A program made the position numbers and the translations under genes. Source: Channallabes apus (taxonomy: Eukaryota > Chordata > Actinopteri > Siluriformes > Clariidae). Taken from it: a DNA stretch of 64,000 bases. Location of the stretch: the NCBI GenBank assembly GCA_030522415.1, contig CM060126.1, positions 4,537,145 to 4,601,144 of the forward strand, in the 5' to 3' direction. Shown here piece by piece: positions 44,701-56,200 of the stretch; within the stretch, counting starts at the first letter, position 1, and every line of letters starts with the position of its first letter. The notes under the pieces are model-generated. The model ran no database searches. It was not told the origin of the DNA and saw only the letters and a list, made by a program, of their open reading frames with translations.

Positions 44701-45718
44701 ATTTAATAGAGAATGCTAACACTTTTTTTTTTATCAGCTTCAGGACACCTTGATTCAGAAAGAAGAAGAACTCGCGAGACTCCAGGAAGAAAATAACAAG
44801 CTCAAAGAGTTTCTCAACTCTTCATATGTAAAGTCTCTTGAAGAAAGGTCAAAGGTATGTTTAGTAAAGTTGTACATTTTTGTGTTCGGAAACTAGTAAC
44901 TGGTCCTTAATTTGCCTGTTATTTGTCTCCTCTAGAGGATTTTCCCTGTTCAGAGAAATGCAGATGTGCAGCACAGGAAAAGAACTCTTCAGGACGAGAG
45001 AGACTTCCTTAATGTGAGTCAGCTGCTGCAGGGCGGCGAGGGAAAGCGAACGTGCCGTAACCTCTCTCTGGAGTTCTGTTCTGCTGACGAGGTGGCTGCC
45101 ACACCTCCGCTGGACTCCTGGGTTCTGGAAACACTGGGACTACAGGATGAGGACACGATCAACACAGAAAGCTGTTTCAGCAGCCCGACAACAGAGCATA
45201 CAGCTTCCTTCAGCTCTCCAGCACAAAGCACCGAGCACTTCAGCCCTGCGCTGCGGGACAGCAGCATGTACAGCCCTTATTCGGACGGCCACTGCGACTA
45301 CAGCGGTGCCATTGAGTCGTCATGTGGCTTCAACCACATCATGGACAAAAGCACAGATTATTTGACTCTTGGCGAGTCACGGATGTACACCGTCACGTCT
45401 ACTGGCTCGCTTCGAGGTATGGACGTTCCTACGAGACACTTCACCCCTCCCAAGGCAGCGTCAACTCCTCAGCGTTCGCACGTCCCGAGCTCAGAGCAGC
45501 ACCATTACAGCCAAGGCTTCTCCAGTCCATCAGGGGACGAGGGGGCGACGTTCTCGACGCCGCACACCACACGCAACAGAATGGACTTAGCGTTCAGTAT
45601 GTCGCTGAGTCCACAGAGCAGCGTCAAGACCCACACGTTCCCACAAGGACAGGCTTTCACACGCAGAGACTCGCAAGGGGGATGGAATTTCACCTGGGTG
45701 CCTAAACAGTGTTTTTAA
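41754..45718 (+). CDS. gmnc: Geminin coiled-coil domain-containing protein (GEMC1), 5 exons, 379 aa
   Basis: Exons: 41754-41756 (ATG only), 42533-42683, 44555-44640, 44738-44854, 44936-45718; phases 0, 1, 0, 0; 1140 bases including stop. Exon 2 matches the family N-terminus (ILSCRD, then VDVSTATLVSLW). Exons 3-4 give the geminin-type coiled coil (LQRNKQ|LQDTLIQKEEELARL, ENNKLKEFLNS). Exon 5 has RNLSLEF, SWVLETLGLQDEDTI and the C-terminal block LAFSMSLSP ... VKTHTFPQGQAF ... GGWNFTWVPKQCF typical of GEMC1 and multicilin. Family knowledge: GEMC1 acts in the nucleus with E2F4/5 and DP1 to start the multiciliated-cell programme upstream of multicilin and Foxj1. Length is a little above mammalian GMNC (about 334 aa). 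WVLETLGL and the exon 2 match favour GMNC over MCIDAS. Confidence 0.92.
42390..42532. repeat. Duplicated intron segment, left copy (end of gmnc intron 1)
   Basis: Contains CATATACATAGATGGAG, AGAAGTTCTTTGACACAT, TTATGCACTCCT and CTTTTTGTCCTGCATTATTT up to the splice acceptor. The same order of words recurs after exon 2 at about 42900-43045. Confidence 0.7.
42860..43045. repeat. Duplicated intron segment, right copies (start of gmnc intron 2)
   Basis: ACACATTTATGCACTCCT occurs at about 42883 and again at about 42955, the latter followed by CAGTTTTTGTCCTGTATAAT, as in the acceptor region of intron 1. Confidence 0.7.
43050..44550. other. gmnc intron 2, AT-rich, no feature
   Basis: Very AT-rich intron with A/T runs. 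A GTCAAGTCAAGTCTAGTAGG word near 43219 resembles a repeat edge. Nothing else noted. Confidence 0.35.
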
Positions 45719-46099
45719 AATAAATATTTCTATGGAGTATTACTAATGTATTTAAACAAACAGTTCAGGGACACCATGAATAACTTAAAATGAGTCAAAA
45801 GGAAGCTAACTATGAAACCATTCTTAATACGAATCAACTACATGTGATATATTTGAAGGAATATTGGTGTTACGTGGCATAATTTGACTGATTAACAAAT
45901 GATTAACATGATTAGATGATTACATAATAATCAATAAATAATAATTCAAGTAGCTTGTGTTGGGCAATTTCTCAACTTTTTACACTAGCATGTATATTTT
46001 GACAAACTTTTTGAAAAGAGGGAAAAGTCTAAAAACTCTAAAAGCCTAAATTCCTCCTCTCACCGTTTAACCCATATCTACAGTAGTCTTTTATCTGGC

Positions 46100-46105
46100 A
46101 ATAAA
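46100..46105 (+). terminator. Candidate poly(A) signal of gmnc
   Basis: AATAAA 382 bases after the stop. Earlier hexamers occur at 45719 (too close to the stop) and around 45934, so the true site is uncertain. Confidence 0.35.
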
Positions 46106-46189
46106 GAAACTCCACAAAGTACTCAGATCAACCTCTATTCTTATTCCGATACTCTTGTCTGGATGTGAACCCATAACCTGTCATTTCTC

Positions 46190-46740
46190 CTTCACACCTG
46201 TTTCAGTCTATCAGTCGTCCCTCCTTTCCCTCGCTCTTTCCCTCCCACTCTCTTTCTCCCCTCAGCTTCTCTACTGTTTCTCCCGCCTCTAAAAGACAAA
46301 AGAAGGCGGGAGGAGGTTCCAGGTCTCGGGAGAGTCTCCCTCCCTGAGCTACCCTGTGGGTCTGAGATGGGCCGCATCCCTCCTGGGGGAGATCTAAAAC
46401 GGGATGCTTCCAACCCTCTATCCCTCCCTCGCTCAGCCTGGTGCGACCCACTCCGCCCTCGGGGGAACTAGGAATGGCAGGGAAAGTTGGGGCGCCGAGG
46501 CTAGCTGCGGTGGAACCGGGTGAGTGGTCTATGATTAATGACATGGTTAATCCCCCTGCAGATGCCCACCAGATTGGAAGGAGAAGTAGAGAGCAGGTTG
46601 GGCCAATGCATCAGGGGTAAGAGAAGTCAGGGAGAGGGTGAGACGGCTCAGGACTCGAACCCAGTAGGTTTCCAAAGGGGCCATGAAGGGGTCATTAGAT
46701 AACTGATGAATCTGATACTTCATTACCCTCACTATACTCT
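46190..46740. other. GC-rich, pyrimidine-rich block downstream of gmnc
   Basis: C/T-rich (46200-46260) then GC-rich sequence, in contrast with AT-rich flanks, with no transposon ends. Minus-strand frames of 73-113 codons here have no recognisable domain. Possibly conserved non-coding DNA or an unrecognised repeat. Confidence 0.3.
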
Positions 46741-47480
46741 CATATTGCAGCTCATTATATAATTATATGTTCTGTCTCTGGCTGTAAATGAGAGTCTGGC
46801 TTTGTTAGTTGTAAAGGTATAAATACTGTATAACGAGACCCTTCACACGGCTCTGGAGTCAGCGACAACTACTGTAGCTAGGAGGCAAAAATCTGATCTC
46901 TATCAATAGCTTGAAAACTAGGGTCAAGCAGTGTATTGTCTCATGAGGTCTTATCAATGACATAATAATAGTGATGTGGGGCAAACCGTTCTAAACACAA
47001 TGAAACTGCAGACGGACAGCTGCATTCAGGATTTAGTTTCTTCTGAACAGCAAAAATGGTACACAGAAAAGCTGCAACCCTTTCATTCATTCAAACAAAA
47101 GAAAGCAAAACAAACAAACAAACAGAATTAATATTCTGTGATCTGTGTCTATTTTTCACAAACGGCTTCTTGATCACTGCTGCTGATGTGTTACGTATGT
47201 GTCAGAGTCGCTATGCTGAAAAACATCAGCGCAAATCTAATTCCCTCTGCGTCATTGCCTGCAAAGAATCTGAGGTCAGTTCCATAAAACAATCCTTAAA
47301 TCGATATGATTAAAGCAGCTATTCCTGATTTGTGCTCTGCAGGTTTGAAGAGGTTTAAAAGAATGCCAGACTTTTACATGAAAATCATGAGAGTACGCTC
47401 CATTTGCATTAAAACTTTGTTTATTTCCAAAGTATATTATTTGAAGAGTTCATTTGTTTTGTAATTAAAAAGTGATCGTG
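46741..47480. other. Intergenic, no recognised feature
   Basis: No recognisable exon or repeat between the GC-rich block and the minisatellite. Confidence 0.35.
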
Positions 47481-47489
47481 TGCCCAAAA

Positions 47490-48960
47490 GATAATAACTC
47501 GTTCCCACAAGACAATAACTCGACAACAAGACAATATTTAGTTCTCAAAAGGTAAACAACTTGTTTCTACAAGATAAATAACGTGTTTCAACAAGATAAA
47601 TAACTTGTTTCTACAAGATAAATAACTTGTTTCTACAAGATAAATAACTGGTTTCAACAAGATAAATAACCTGTTTTCACAAGATAAAAAACTTGTTTCT
47701 ACAAGATAAATAACTTGTTTTCACAAGATAAAAAACTTGTTTCTACAAGATAAATAACTTGTTTCTACAAGATAAATAACTTGTTTCAACAAGATAAATA
47801 ACCTGTTTTCACAAGATAAAAAACTTGTTACTACAAGATAAATAACTTGTTTCAACAAGATAAATAACCTGTTTTCACAAGATAAAAAACTTGTTTCTAC
47901 AAGATAAATAACTTGTTTTCACAAGATAAAAAACTTGTTTCTACAAGATAAATAACTTGTTTCTACAAGATAAAAAACTTGTTTCTACAAGATAAATAAC
48001 TTGTTTTCACAAGATAAAAAACTTGTTTCTACAAGATAAATAACTTGTTTCTACAAGATAAATAACTTGTTTCAACAAGATAAATAACCTGTTTTCACAA
48101 GATAAAAAACTTGTTTCTACAAGATAAATAACTTGTTTCAACAAGATAAATAACCTGTTTTCACAAGATAAAAAACTTGTTTCTACAAGATAAATAACTT
48201 GTTTTCACAAGATAAAAAACTTGTTTCTACAAGATAAATAACTTGTTTCAACAAGATAAATAACCTGTTTTCACAAGATAAAAAACTTGTTTCTACAAGA
48301 TAAATAACTTGTTTTCACAAGATAAAAAACTTGTTTCTACAAGATAAAAAACTTGTTTCAACAAGATAAATAACCTGTTTTCACAAGATAAAAAACTTGT
48401 TTCTACAAGATAAATAACTTGTTTCTACAAGATAAAAAACTTGTTTCTACAAGATAAACAGTTTGCTTTCACAATATAAACAACTTGTTTCCAGAAGATA
48501 AACAACTTGTTTTGACAAGAAAATAACTTGTTTTCACAAGATTTAAATAAATTGTTTTCACAGCAAAAATAGCTTATTCCAATGAAATAAATAACTTTTT
48601 TTTGCATAAGAAAAAAAACGTGTTCCTACAACAATATGACTTGTTTTCAAAGCACAAATAACGTATTCCCACAAGATAAATTCTGTAACTTGTTCAACAA
48701 AAACAATAACTCATCACCACAAGACAGTAACTTGTTCTGCCAAAACCCATAACTTGTTTCCACAACAAACAATCTTGTTCTTCCTACAAGATAAACAACA
48801 TGTTCCCACAACACAAATAATGAAACACTTCTCACAAGATAAATAACTTGTTCTCACATGACAATATCTCATTCCCACACGAAAATCATTTATTCTCACA
48901 ACACAAATAACATGATCCAAGTAAATAATTCAATCCCACAAGTTAATAACTTGATAAAAA
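47490..48960. repeat. 22-bp minisatellite array, about 1.47 kb
   Basis: Unit ACTTGTTTCTACAAGATAAA plus TA (22 bases). The core 47545-48470 is highly regular (about 42 units) with three main variants: TTTCTACAAG, TTTCAACAAG and TTTTCACAAG. Their order recurs in blocks, so there is higher-order structure. Outer units (47490-47545 and 48470-48960) are strongly diverged. Each unit holds a short inverted repeat CTTGT/ACAAG. No spacer diversity of the CRISPR kind. Confidence 0.95.
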
Positions 48961-49850
48961 ATGACAGTTTTAGGGGTGTTGTAGTGTTCCCTAACCAGAG
49001 ATACACACTTACATTAATATCATCATCTGTTCTACCTAACGAGAAATTCAGATAGCTCATGCATATGGATGGAGACATACTCCATTCATCAAAAAGGTGT
49101 ATGTTGTCATTGGGAGAAAACAGAGAAACTAGAGAAAGAGTTAGGGATTTCAAGATGCTTCAAGTGTGCAGTTAATTTTTCAAAAAGATGTCATAGTTAG
49201 GTCTAATCTAATCTAATATTCATTTATGCAAGTGAAATAGGCAAAAAGTGTAACATTAACAGTGTAACCCCCAGTATACACACAGACACAATTTCTGCCA
49301 CACGATCACATATTAAGCTGTATATATGCACACACACGTGCACACAAACCTTTAAAAGCTGTTAAGAGATAGATAAGCTAGAATGGACACAAATCATCTA
49401 CAGGCTTCATGTCATCAACAGTTCTATAAAAGATGAAAATAGGAAACTAAGCTAATGGAAATGAGACTTTGATAAATCAAAGAACATCTGTACTTCCACC
49501 CTTCTGTGTGTCCCTGAACCCCCCCCCCCTCCTCCCCACCACACACACACACATTGTTAATGGTGGTTTTGTGGTTAAATAAAAAATCCTGAAGGGTGAA
49601 CAATGGGCAAGCCTCATGTTTTAATTAATCTGTTCTGTTTTAATTAGGTCAGACTATATTTTTTTGAATGTAGGTAATTTATTTTTTTCCAAATAACTCA
49701 ACCTATTGTAACTTATTATCATTATTATTATTATTATATTATTTTTGGTCCTCTCACCATTCTTAAATCTTAAGATGTGTCATTTTCTTTTGAGCAATGA
49801 AGCAGGACTAAACTCTGGATGAGGCATGAGGATGAGGATGAATCCATCTC
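48961..49850. other. Intergenic, no recognised gene
   Basis: Contains a C run (49521-49529) and ATT run (49720-49737). No coding signal. Confidence 0.35.
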
Positions 49851-49859
49851 TAGACAAGA

Positions 49860-50756
49860 TGCATACTGTACACCCAATTCGGGTTGGACACTCTGTTTGG
49901 CAGAATTGGTAGTGTTTAACCAAATCTGGTAGTTTTCATGGCACAAATGTGACTTTTTAATGTGACCACAGTCAAAAAATGTTCAATAAAGGTTAGGCAC
50001 CAAGCTTAATGTTATCCTGCTTTACCCATTGCACCATCAGCTTTGATGTGTGTTTGGGGTCAATGCCCTTTTAGAAACCTGAACTTTGTCCAAGATTTGA
50101 CAATTTAAGGGCCATACAGAAGAATTCCTTTGGTAGCTCTTCTTCTTTATAATTTTTTCAAGTAGGCAGCAAAATAACCCCAAAGCATTATGCCACCAGC
50201 ACCATGCTTATATGTTGAATACCTCTCCTTTACTCCCTCAAACATACCACTAGTTAAAACCATCCTCTAGAAAGCTTCTTGTCCATGTGGTCAGATTTTA
50301 GTTGAGCTTGAAGGTATTGATGTTGGAGCAGGGGCTCTTTTCTTGAACAGTTGCCTTTCAAGTAAAACTCACTTGACTGTAGACAGTGATAGTGGTTCTC
50401 CCAGGAGGTTCCATTTAATGGCAAGCCTATACCTTGGTGGTTTCTGGGTTGTTCCTGACCAACCTCTCAGCTCAGGGTCTTCTTCCAAAGTGGCTACACC
50501 CTCCCAATAGCTTGTACTTATGTACAAGCCCTTCCTTATGTTGGCACAGAGACGCTACCAGCTGAAGTCAATCACCATGACTATCAGGAAGTTGGAAGCC
50601 TTGTACACCAAATTATAAATATATATTTTTAATTAAAGATACAACTAGGTTGTACAATCATTCTAACCCAGAAAAACTGACCTGTTCAAAGAATTCATTC
50701 TGAAGCCCAATATTGTAAAGAGTGCATGTAAACTTCTGACCTCAGTTGTACTGTAG
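49860..50756 (-). repeat. Decayed Tc1 element of the Sleeping Beauty-like family
   Basis: The right end GTAAACTTCTGACCTCAGTT followed by GTACTGTA matches the inverse of the CAGTTGAGGTCAGAAGTTTA type terminal repeat. Interior words (CAAAATAACCCCAAAGCATT, GTTTGGGGTCAATGCCC) fit a minus-strand transposase. Left end not found. Confidence 0.6.
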
Positions 50757-50759
50757 GTC

Positions 50760-52845
50760 TCCTCTATATGCTTACTGAAACTATAGACAAAAAGTGGATT
50801 TTACGGTCAGACGCTGTAATCCAAGAACATGATGTGCAGCCTCCAAAAACTTGTATATCAACTTTTGCCAGCAGTCTGTAAACACAATCCCTACAGCACA
50901 CCCTATAGATTTTGTGAGTCTTGAAATGCAAGCTTGAACAGGGTTCCAATAAGAATTCGATTTATATATGCTTCTCAGGAGGACTGCAGAATACAATTGC
51001 TGTACTGCTATAGATGATTTCATTTTAAATAATAGATTTTTTTTAGAAACGTTTTTTGTTGTGATATTGAATGTGGTTGGAGAGAGAGAGAGAGAGAGAA
51101 TTAAGGTTAAAATTTGACCAGGAAGAGTGTGCCTCTAATTAATCGTGCCCTCTCACTGTCTTCCATAATTGGTCTGCAGTAATATGTCATGTATAAGCCA
51201 GTGAGAGCAGAAACACGAGCCCAAGATGGTTTAATGGTTAATTTAGATCTATTCACCAAGCCTAGTCTAATCACACACACAAATAAATGTACAACACGAA
51301 CACAAGCCGGCACCGAGTACACCGAAACACAGTGGTACTGCTGGTGTAAGAATCATTTTCTTAAGCACATGCATCATTTGGACTGGATATTTTTTGGCAC
51401 AAATTGGGTCAGTTCGGTTTAAATAACATACTTTAATGATATTTGACATAACGAATCAGGCATGATTACCTGTTTAAAAGCATAACTGCTAATCTTTAAT
51501 GAGAAAAATGCATTAATTCATCTTTTTTTTTTTTAGAACATTATTGGAACAAATGAGGGAATTTTATTTTCCTGCTTTGGTGTCAAAAGCCGTTGCCACT
51601 CAGGCACTTGTTCCATATTTCCTCCACCCAATATGTTTACTGTGGCTTTAAAACACAGCTGTCTGAACCATTAACCATTCTGCAAATTATTGTACACATT
51701 ACACAAAAACCAAAAACAAATAAAAAACACATCACAAACCTTATAGTAGTCTCAGGTTGTATTTACCTAATATTAAGACTTGCTACTACAGTATCATATG
51801 CTTTGTGTTAACTTTATACACAAGTACAAAAAAGAGGGTTACTAACATCTTCAAAAGACTGTAAGAACAATAAATAGACTTTTATAGAATAAAAAAAAAT
51901 CTAGATTGATACAGCCCACCAGAATTCAGCTTCATTGGAAAGAAACTGCTATTTGGGCTATTTGGGCTTAACTCTGGCCCTTTTCCATGACCACACCCCA
52001 ACCGATGTACTTCTTGTCCTGAAGGACAATCCATTTCTTAGCTCCTTATCTGATGGATGTGTGGTGGCCAGAACGTTTACAAATCACAACAGGATTTTGA
52101 TCATTAATGAGGATCTGAGTACTTACTGTAGACCACCAAATTTCAAACAATCACACATCAAAACTGGCAACAATAACAACAAATAAAATCCTAGACCTGC
52201 TGGGAAACATCTGTTGGCTGAGGTCCATTAGGTGCTTCTTCAAAGTCTCGCTTTATGGGAAGTGGATCTTCTTCTCAGACACTGAGTAGCCTCATATTTT
52301 TCCTCACTTGTTTTCACACTCATTTATTCTGACTCGATTTCTGTGTAGTTCTGTGCTTCCTCTACTGGAAAGACTTTCAGTATACCTTTAAGACGGCTAC
52401 TTCTTCATAAATCTTTTATCAATAAAATGTGTTTTATTTCTCCTTGATGCTGTTGTTAGTATTCTATAACAGTCTAGTAACAGTCTACAATCATCCATCC
52501 AGCAATTAATTCATTAAAGCCATCATTGCAACTGACATAAAAGGTATTTTGCTGAGGACCCCAACTTACATAGTACATAGAGGAAGCCCACCAGGCATGT
52601 ACTGTATAGCACGTGCAGACTACATGCAGATTTGAACCGTGAGAAATATATAACGGTATATACCAATAACCCACTGTGCCATCCCTAAATTGTGGACAAA
52701 TACAAAAGCTGCTCTGGAATCCGATTAGATTATTGTCCACTTTACCTTCACGGCTGATGGTAACATGAGAGTCTCTGCTTATATCACTTCTACCACTTCA
52801 GAACTAATCCCAGTAAAATATTCAGCTTTTCTAATTAATATCTAT
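50760..52845. other. Intergenic, no recognised gene
   Basis: Short frames only; a (GA)n run at 51079-51099. No splice-supported exon or repeat that I recognise. Confidence 0.35.
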
Positions 52846-52858
52846 TGGTATAACGTTG

Positions 52859-53240
52859 GCGGTGCGGTGGTGTAGTGGTTAGCACTGTCGCCTTGCACCT
52901 CCAGGGTCTGGGTTCGATTCCCCGGCCAGGCTCGATTCCCGTCTCTGTGTGCATGGAGTTTGCATGTTCTCCCCGTGCTTGGTGGGTTTCCTCCGGGTAC
53001 TCCGGTTTCCTCCCACAGTCCAAAGACATGCAGGTCAGGCTAATTGGCGTTCTTAAATTGCCCGTAGTGTGTGATTGGGTGTGTGAGTGTGTGTATGTGT
53101 GTGTGCCCTGCGATGGATTGGCACCCTGTCCAGAGTGTACCCCGCCTAGTGCCCGAAGTCTCCTGGGATAGGCTCCAGGTCCCCCGCGACCCTGAACACA
53201 GGATTAAGCGGTATAGAAAATGAATGAATGAATGAATGAA
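52859..53240 (+). mobile_element. Full-length (GAAT)n-tailed tRNA-derived SINE, copy 2 (382 bp)
   Basis: Plus orientation: GTGGTGTAGTGGTTAGCAC (box A), GGGTTCGATTCC (box B), body, GATAGGCTCCAGGTCCCC, tail of four TGAA units. It has a perfect 13-base duplication TGGTATAACGTTG (52846-52858, 53241-53253). Confidence 0.93.
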
Positions 53241-53254
53241 TGGTATAACGTTGC

Positions 53255-53860
53255 TTTTACTCCACATTAAGATTTCATTAAGTTCTGTCCCCCGGTTGAT
53301 TGAAGACGCGCCCACAGTTTGACGCATGTGCAATACTTTCAAAACTTTTTGTTTTGTAATCTGGGCCATAACTTCTCATAATTTCAATTCTACTCAACAT
53401 TTTGATTTCATTTACATCACAGGTTTAACTTCAGGCAAATGCCTAAGGACTCCCAAAGTTTCATTAAATTCTGTCCAGCCACTTTTATGTGATGCTGTGA
53501 GAACATCTGGCTGGAAAGACACCAGACAGACTGATTTTGTGTCCTCATTTCAAGATATCACTGAAAGTTCTGACCAACTTACAGTAGAAGCAGAATAGAG
53601 TTGATGGATACAGTGACCTAAGACAGGGCTCAGCTGCAGCTTAGGTTTAAGCTCACAACATTCTGATGCATAGCCCAAAACCTTAATAAGCAATTACCAC
53701 TTTAAAAAGTGATTGACTATTCAGTATTAAATCGATGAAACCCATCCAGCACAACACCAGCACACCACCTAGTGGTCTTTATTTGTCAAGTTGAATCAGT
53801 CAGTGCCATTGGATTAACAAATTTATACACCGGACGTAATCCAGGATCTCAACTTAATCG
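53255..53860. other. Intergenic, no recognised gene
   Basis: No domain-bearing frame or repeat noted. CACCACCTAGTGGTC near 53763 is a CTCF-like palindromic word of uncertain meaning. Confidence 0.3.
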
Positions 53861-54049
53861 ATGAAGCCTGGAACCCGCAGCCTTTCCTGTCAACCTGCCC
53901 GAGACGGAGGAGACATCAGGAGGACGAAGAAAGTGGAACGAGACGTTCGACGAAGTAAAACTACATCAAGGCAGGAGACGGAAGAGAAAGATAAAAGGCA
54001 GAGAACAGAAGATTAGAGATTGTGAATTAAGATAGAGCAATCAAACATG
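53860..54049 (+). other. Possible untranslated first exon with strong splice donor
   Basis: A CpG-containing, purine-rich stretch ends CAAACAT|GTAAGTGTG, an excellent donor. A TATA-like AGATAAAAGG lies at about 53990. No following acceptor or coding exon was identified in the window, so this is only a candidate. Confidence 0.2.
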
Positions 54050-54170
54050 TAAGTGTGTGGGTGTTGTTCTTTTCCGTGGATCATATTGCTGCTGTCGCGT
54101 GGCAAATGTGTTTGGAATGTGGCATTATCACATTACACAACCTTTCTCTCTGCAGGGGAGCTCTCTCTCT

Positions 54171-54176
54171 CACTCT

Positions 54177-54203
<27 letters not shown>
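54171..54203. repeat. (CA)n microsatellite
   Basis: CT/CA run of about 33 bases. Confidence 0.85.
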
Positions 54204-54208
<5 letters not shown>

Positions 54209-55074
54209 TAGACATCAGGCCATAGCTGTGTCCCTTTTGTTCCTGCAATTCTACGCTATTCATCTGTCAATCAACTCCACATTTCTTAACTGCCACAACA
54301 CCGAACAAAGCGCTGGAAATGATAAAAGCTTTCTGCAGATTTTTAATTTTTTTTTGCTCACACCCTTTTTAAGAAATAACGTTTCTGCGCTTTCCTCTAA
54401 ATCCTCATATCTTGTAAGAAATATGAGTAACCTATTAACACTCACCTCAAAGTGAAGTGAGATTTCAATAAAGCACAGAATGTATCAATAAAATAATAAT
54501 GTGGATAATAAAAAACAAATGCAAAAGAAAAACAACATTTCTAGCTTTGCACTTCACAAATCATTGCACTTGCTGGTAATATGGCAGCCCATCACTTGGT
54601 CAGTTGAGTTTTTTTTATTTTAAACTGTTTATCTTCTTGGCAGAGAGCCTTCTGTGTCTTCCTCCAAATCTCTCCGCTTGTATCTCTAACTCGAGATTTC
54701 TTCATGCTGTCTCTTAATATCACGATGTCTGGAATCTCATCAGATGAACCTTGGAAGATGTAATCATTTCCTAAAATGAATTATTGTCGCTTTCCTGCCT
54801 CACAGCTCCAGAGTCCCAGGTTTGAGCCTGAGCTTGGGTTACTGACAGCGTGGAGAACGTTTCACATGTCTCTGAGCCTGTCTGCATTTCCATAGGGTTC
54901 TAACGCGCACATTGTCCAGTGTGCCAGGATCCCATGCAGGATATTTTCCTGCCTCACACTCTGTGACTGGCTCCAGATCTGGCATGGATGAGGAGAATAC
55001 TAGCAGGGAGATTTTTATCGTCCCTCATATAATTTTTGGGTGGTGTCACTAACTGGTATAAATGGTATAACATT
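54204..55074. other. Intergenic, no recognised gene
   Basis: Around 54780-54900 the words resemble a worn SINE (TTTGAGCCTGAGCTTGGG, CTGCATTTCCATAGGG). Otherwise nothing. Confidence 0.3.
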
Positions 55075-55087
55075 TATGCACCATTTT

Positions 55088-55466
55088 CATTCATTCATTC
55101 ATCTTCTATACCGCTTAATCCTGTGTTCAGGGTCGCGGGGGACCTGGAGCCTATCCCAGGAGACTTCGGGCACTAGGCGGGGTACACCCTGGACAGGGTG
55201 CCAATCCATCACAGGGCACACACACATACACACACTCACACACCCAATCACACACTACGGGCAATTTAGGAACGCCAATTAGCCTAACCTGCATATCTTT
55301 GGACTGTGGGAGGAAACCGGAGTACCCGGAGGAAACCCACCAAGCACGGGGAGAACATGCAAACTCCATGCACACAGAGACGGGAATCGAGCCTGGCTGG
55401 GGAATCGAACCCAGACTCTGGCGGTGCAAGGCGACAGTGCTAACCACTACACCACCGTGCCGCCCC
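55088..55466 (-). mobile_element. Full-length (GAAT)n-tailed tRNA-derived SINE, copy 3 (379 bp)
   Basis: Minus orientation, nearly identical to 29681-30061. It has a perfect 13-base duplication TATGCACCATTTT (55075-55087, 55467-55479). Confidence 0.93.
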
Positions 55467-55664
55467 TATGCACCATTTTATTCTTTTTTATTACTTTCAC
55501 TTGCTACTTGAGCATAAAGCCAAGCGTGAGGCTTGTGTAGATAAGGATACTGAAAACCTGCAGGTTATAGGCTATGGAGACTTGTCTCTCTTTTATATAC
55601 TATACTGTATATATAGTATATAAAAGTAAAAAGACAAAAAAACACCATATTTGTATTTGTGTAT

Positions 55665-56200
55665 TTGATTCAGATTGATTTAAATTTATTTCATTTATTA
55701 AAGGGGAAAAAATCTGTCTAACCTCCGCCCCACTTACTGAATCGTCAATGTAATTAATCAAATTTTTTTGAAAGCTGAGTTAAATTTCACTTGCCACACC
55801 CATAACTGATTACTGCCAGACCTGTTGAATCAAGAAATCACTTAAATAGAACCTGTCTGACCGACTGAAGCACACTAAAACACCTCAAAGGGCAACACAT
55901 CATGCCGTCATCTAAAGAAATTCAAGAACAGATGAGAAACAAAGTAATTGACATGCATCAGTCTGGAAAGGGTTACAAAACCATTTCTAAGGACTCCAGC
56001 AAATCACGGTGAGTGTCATTATTCACAAATGGAGAAAACTTGGAACAGTGGTGGTGAACCTTCCCAGAAGTGTCCGGTCTAAAATTACTCCAAAGCACAA
56101 CGCCACCTCATTCACAAGCTCATAAAAGAACCCAGCACAACATCTAAAGAACTGCAGACCTCACTCGCCTCAGTTACAGTATGGGACGTGTTCATGTATG
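55665..56200 (+). pseudogene. Decayed 5' half of a Tc1 element related to the CAGTGGTGTG family
   Basis: The same leader order as 36800-36980 (CACTTAAATAGAACCTGTC, ACACATCATGCCGTCATC) is followed by transposase N-terminal codons from about 55902, with several small gaps. The similarity ends near 56190. Confidence 0.8.

Noticed and set aside
45322..45705. 127-codon alternative frame inside gmnc exon 5
   Set aside because: Overlaps the well-supported gmnc frame and has no family similarity. GC-rich coding sequence often leaves such shadows.
46203..46544. 113-codon minus-strand frame in the GC-rich block
   Set aside because: Low-complexity Gly/Glu/Arg composition, no splice sites in support and no recognisable domain.
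47490..48960. CRISPR-like regular array
   Set aside because: Units are contiguous 22-base repeats with no unique spacers, in a vertebrate genome. It is a minisatellite.
53761..53777. CTCF-like word CACCACCTAGTGGTC
   Set aside because: A single short match is expected by chance at this scale; no other support.
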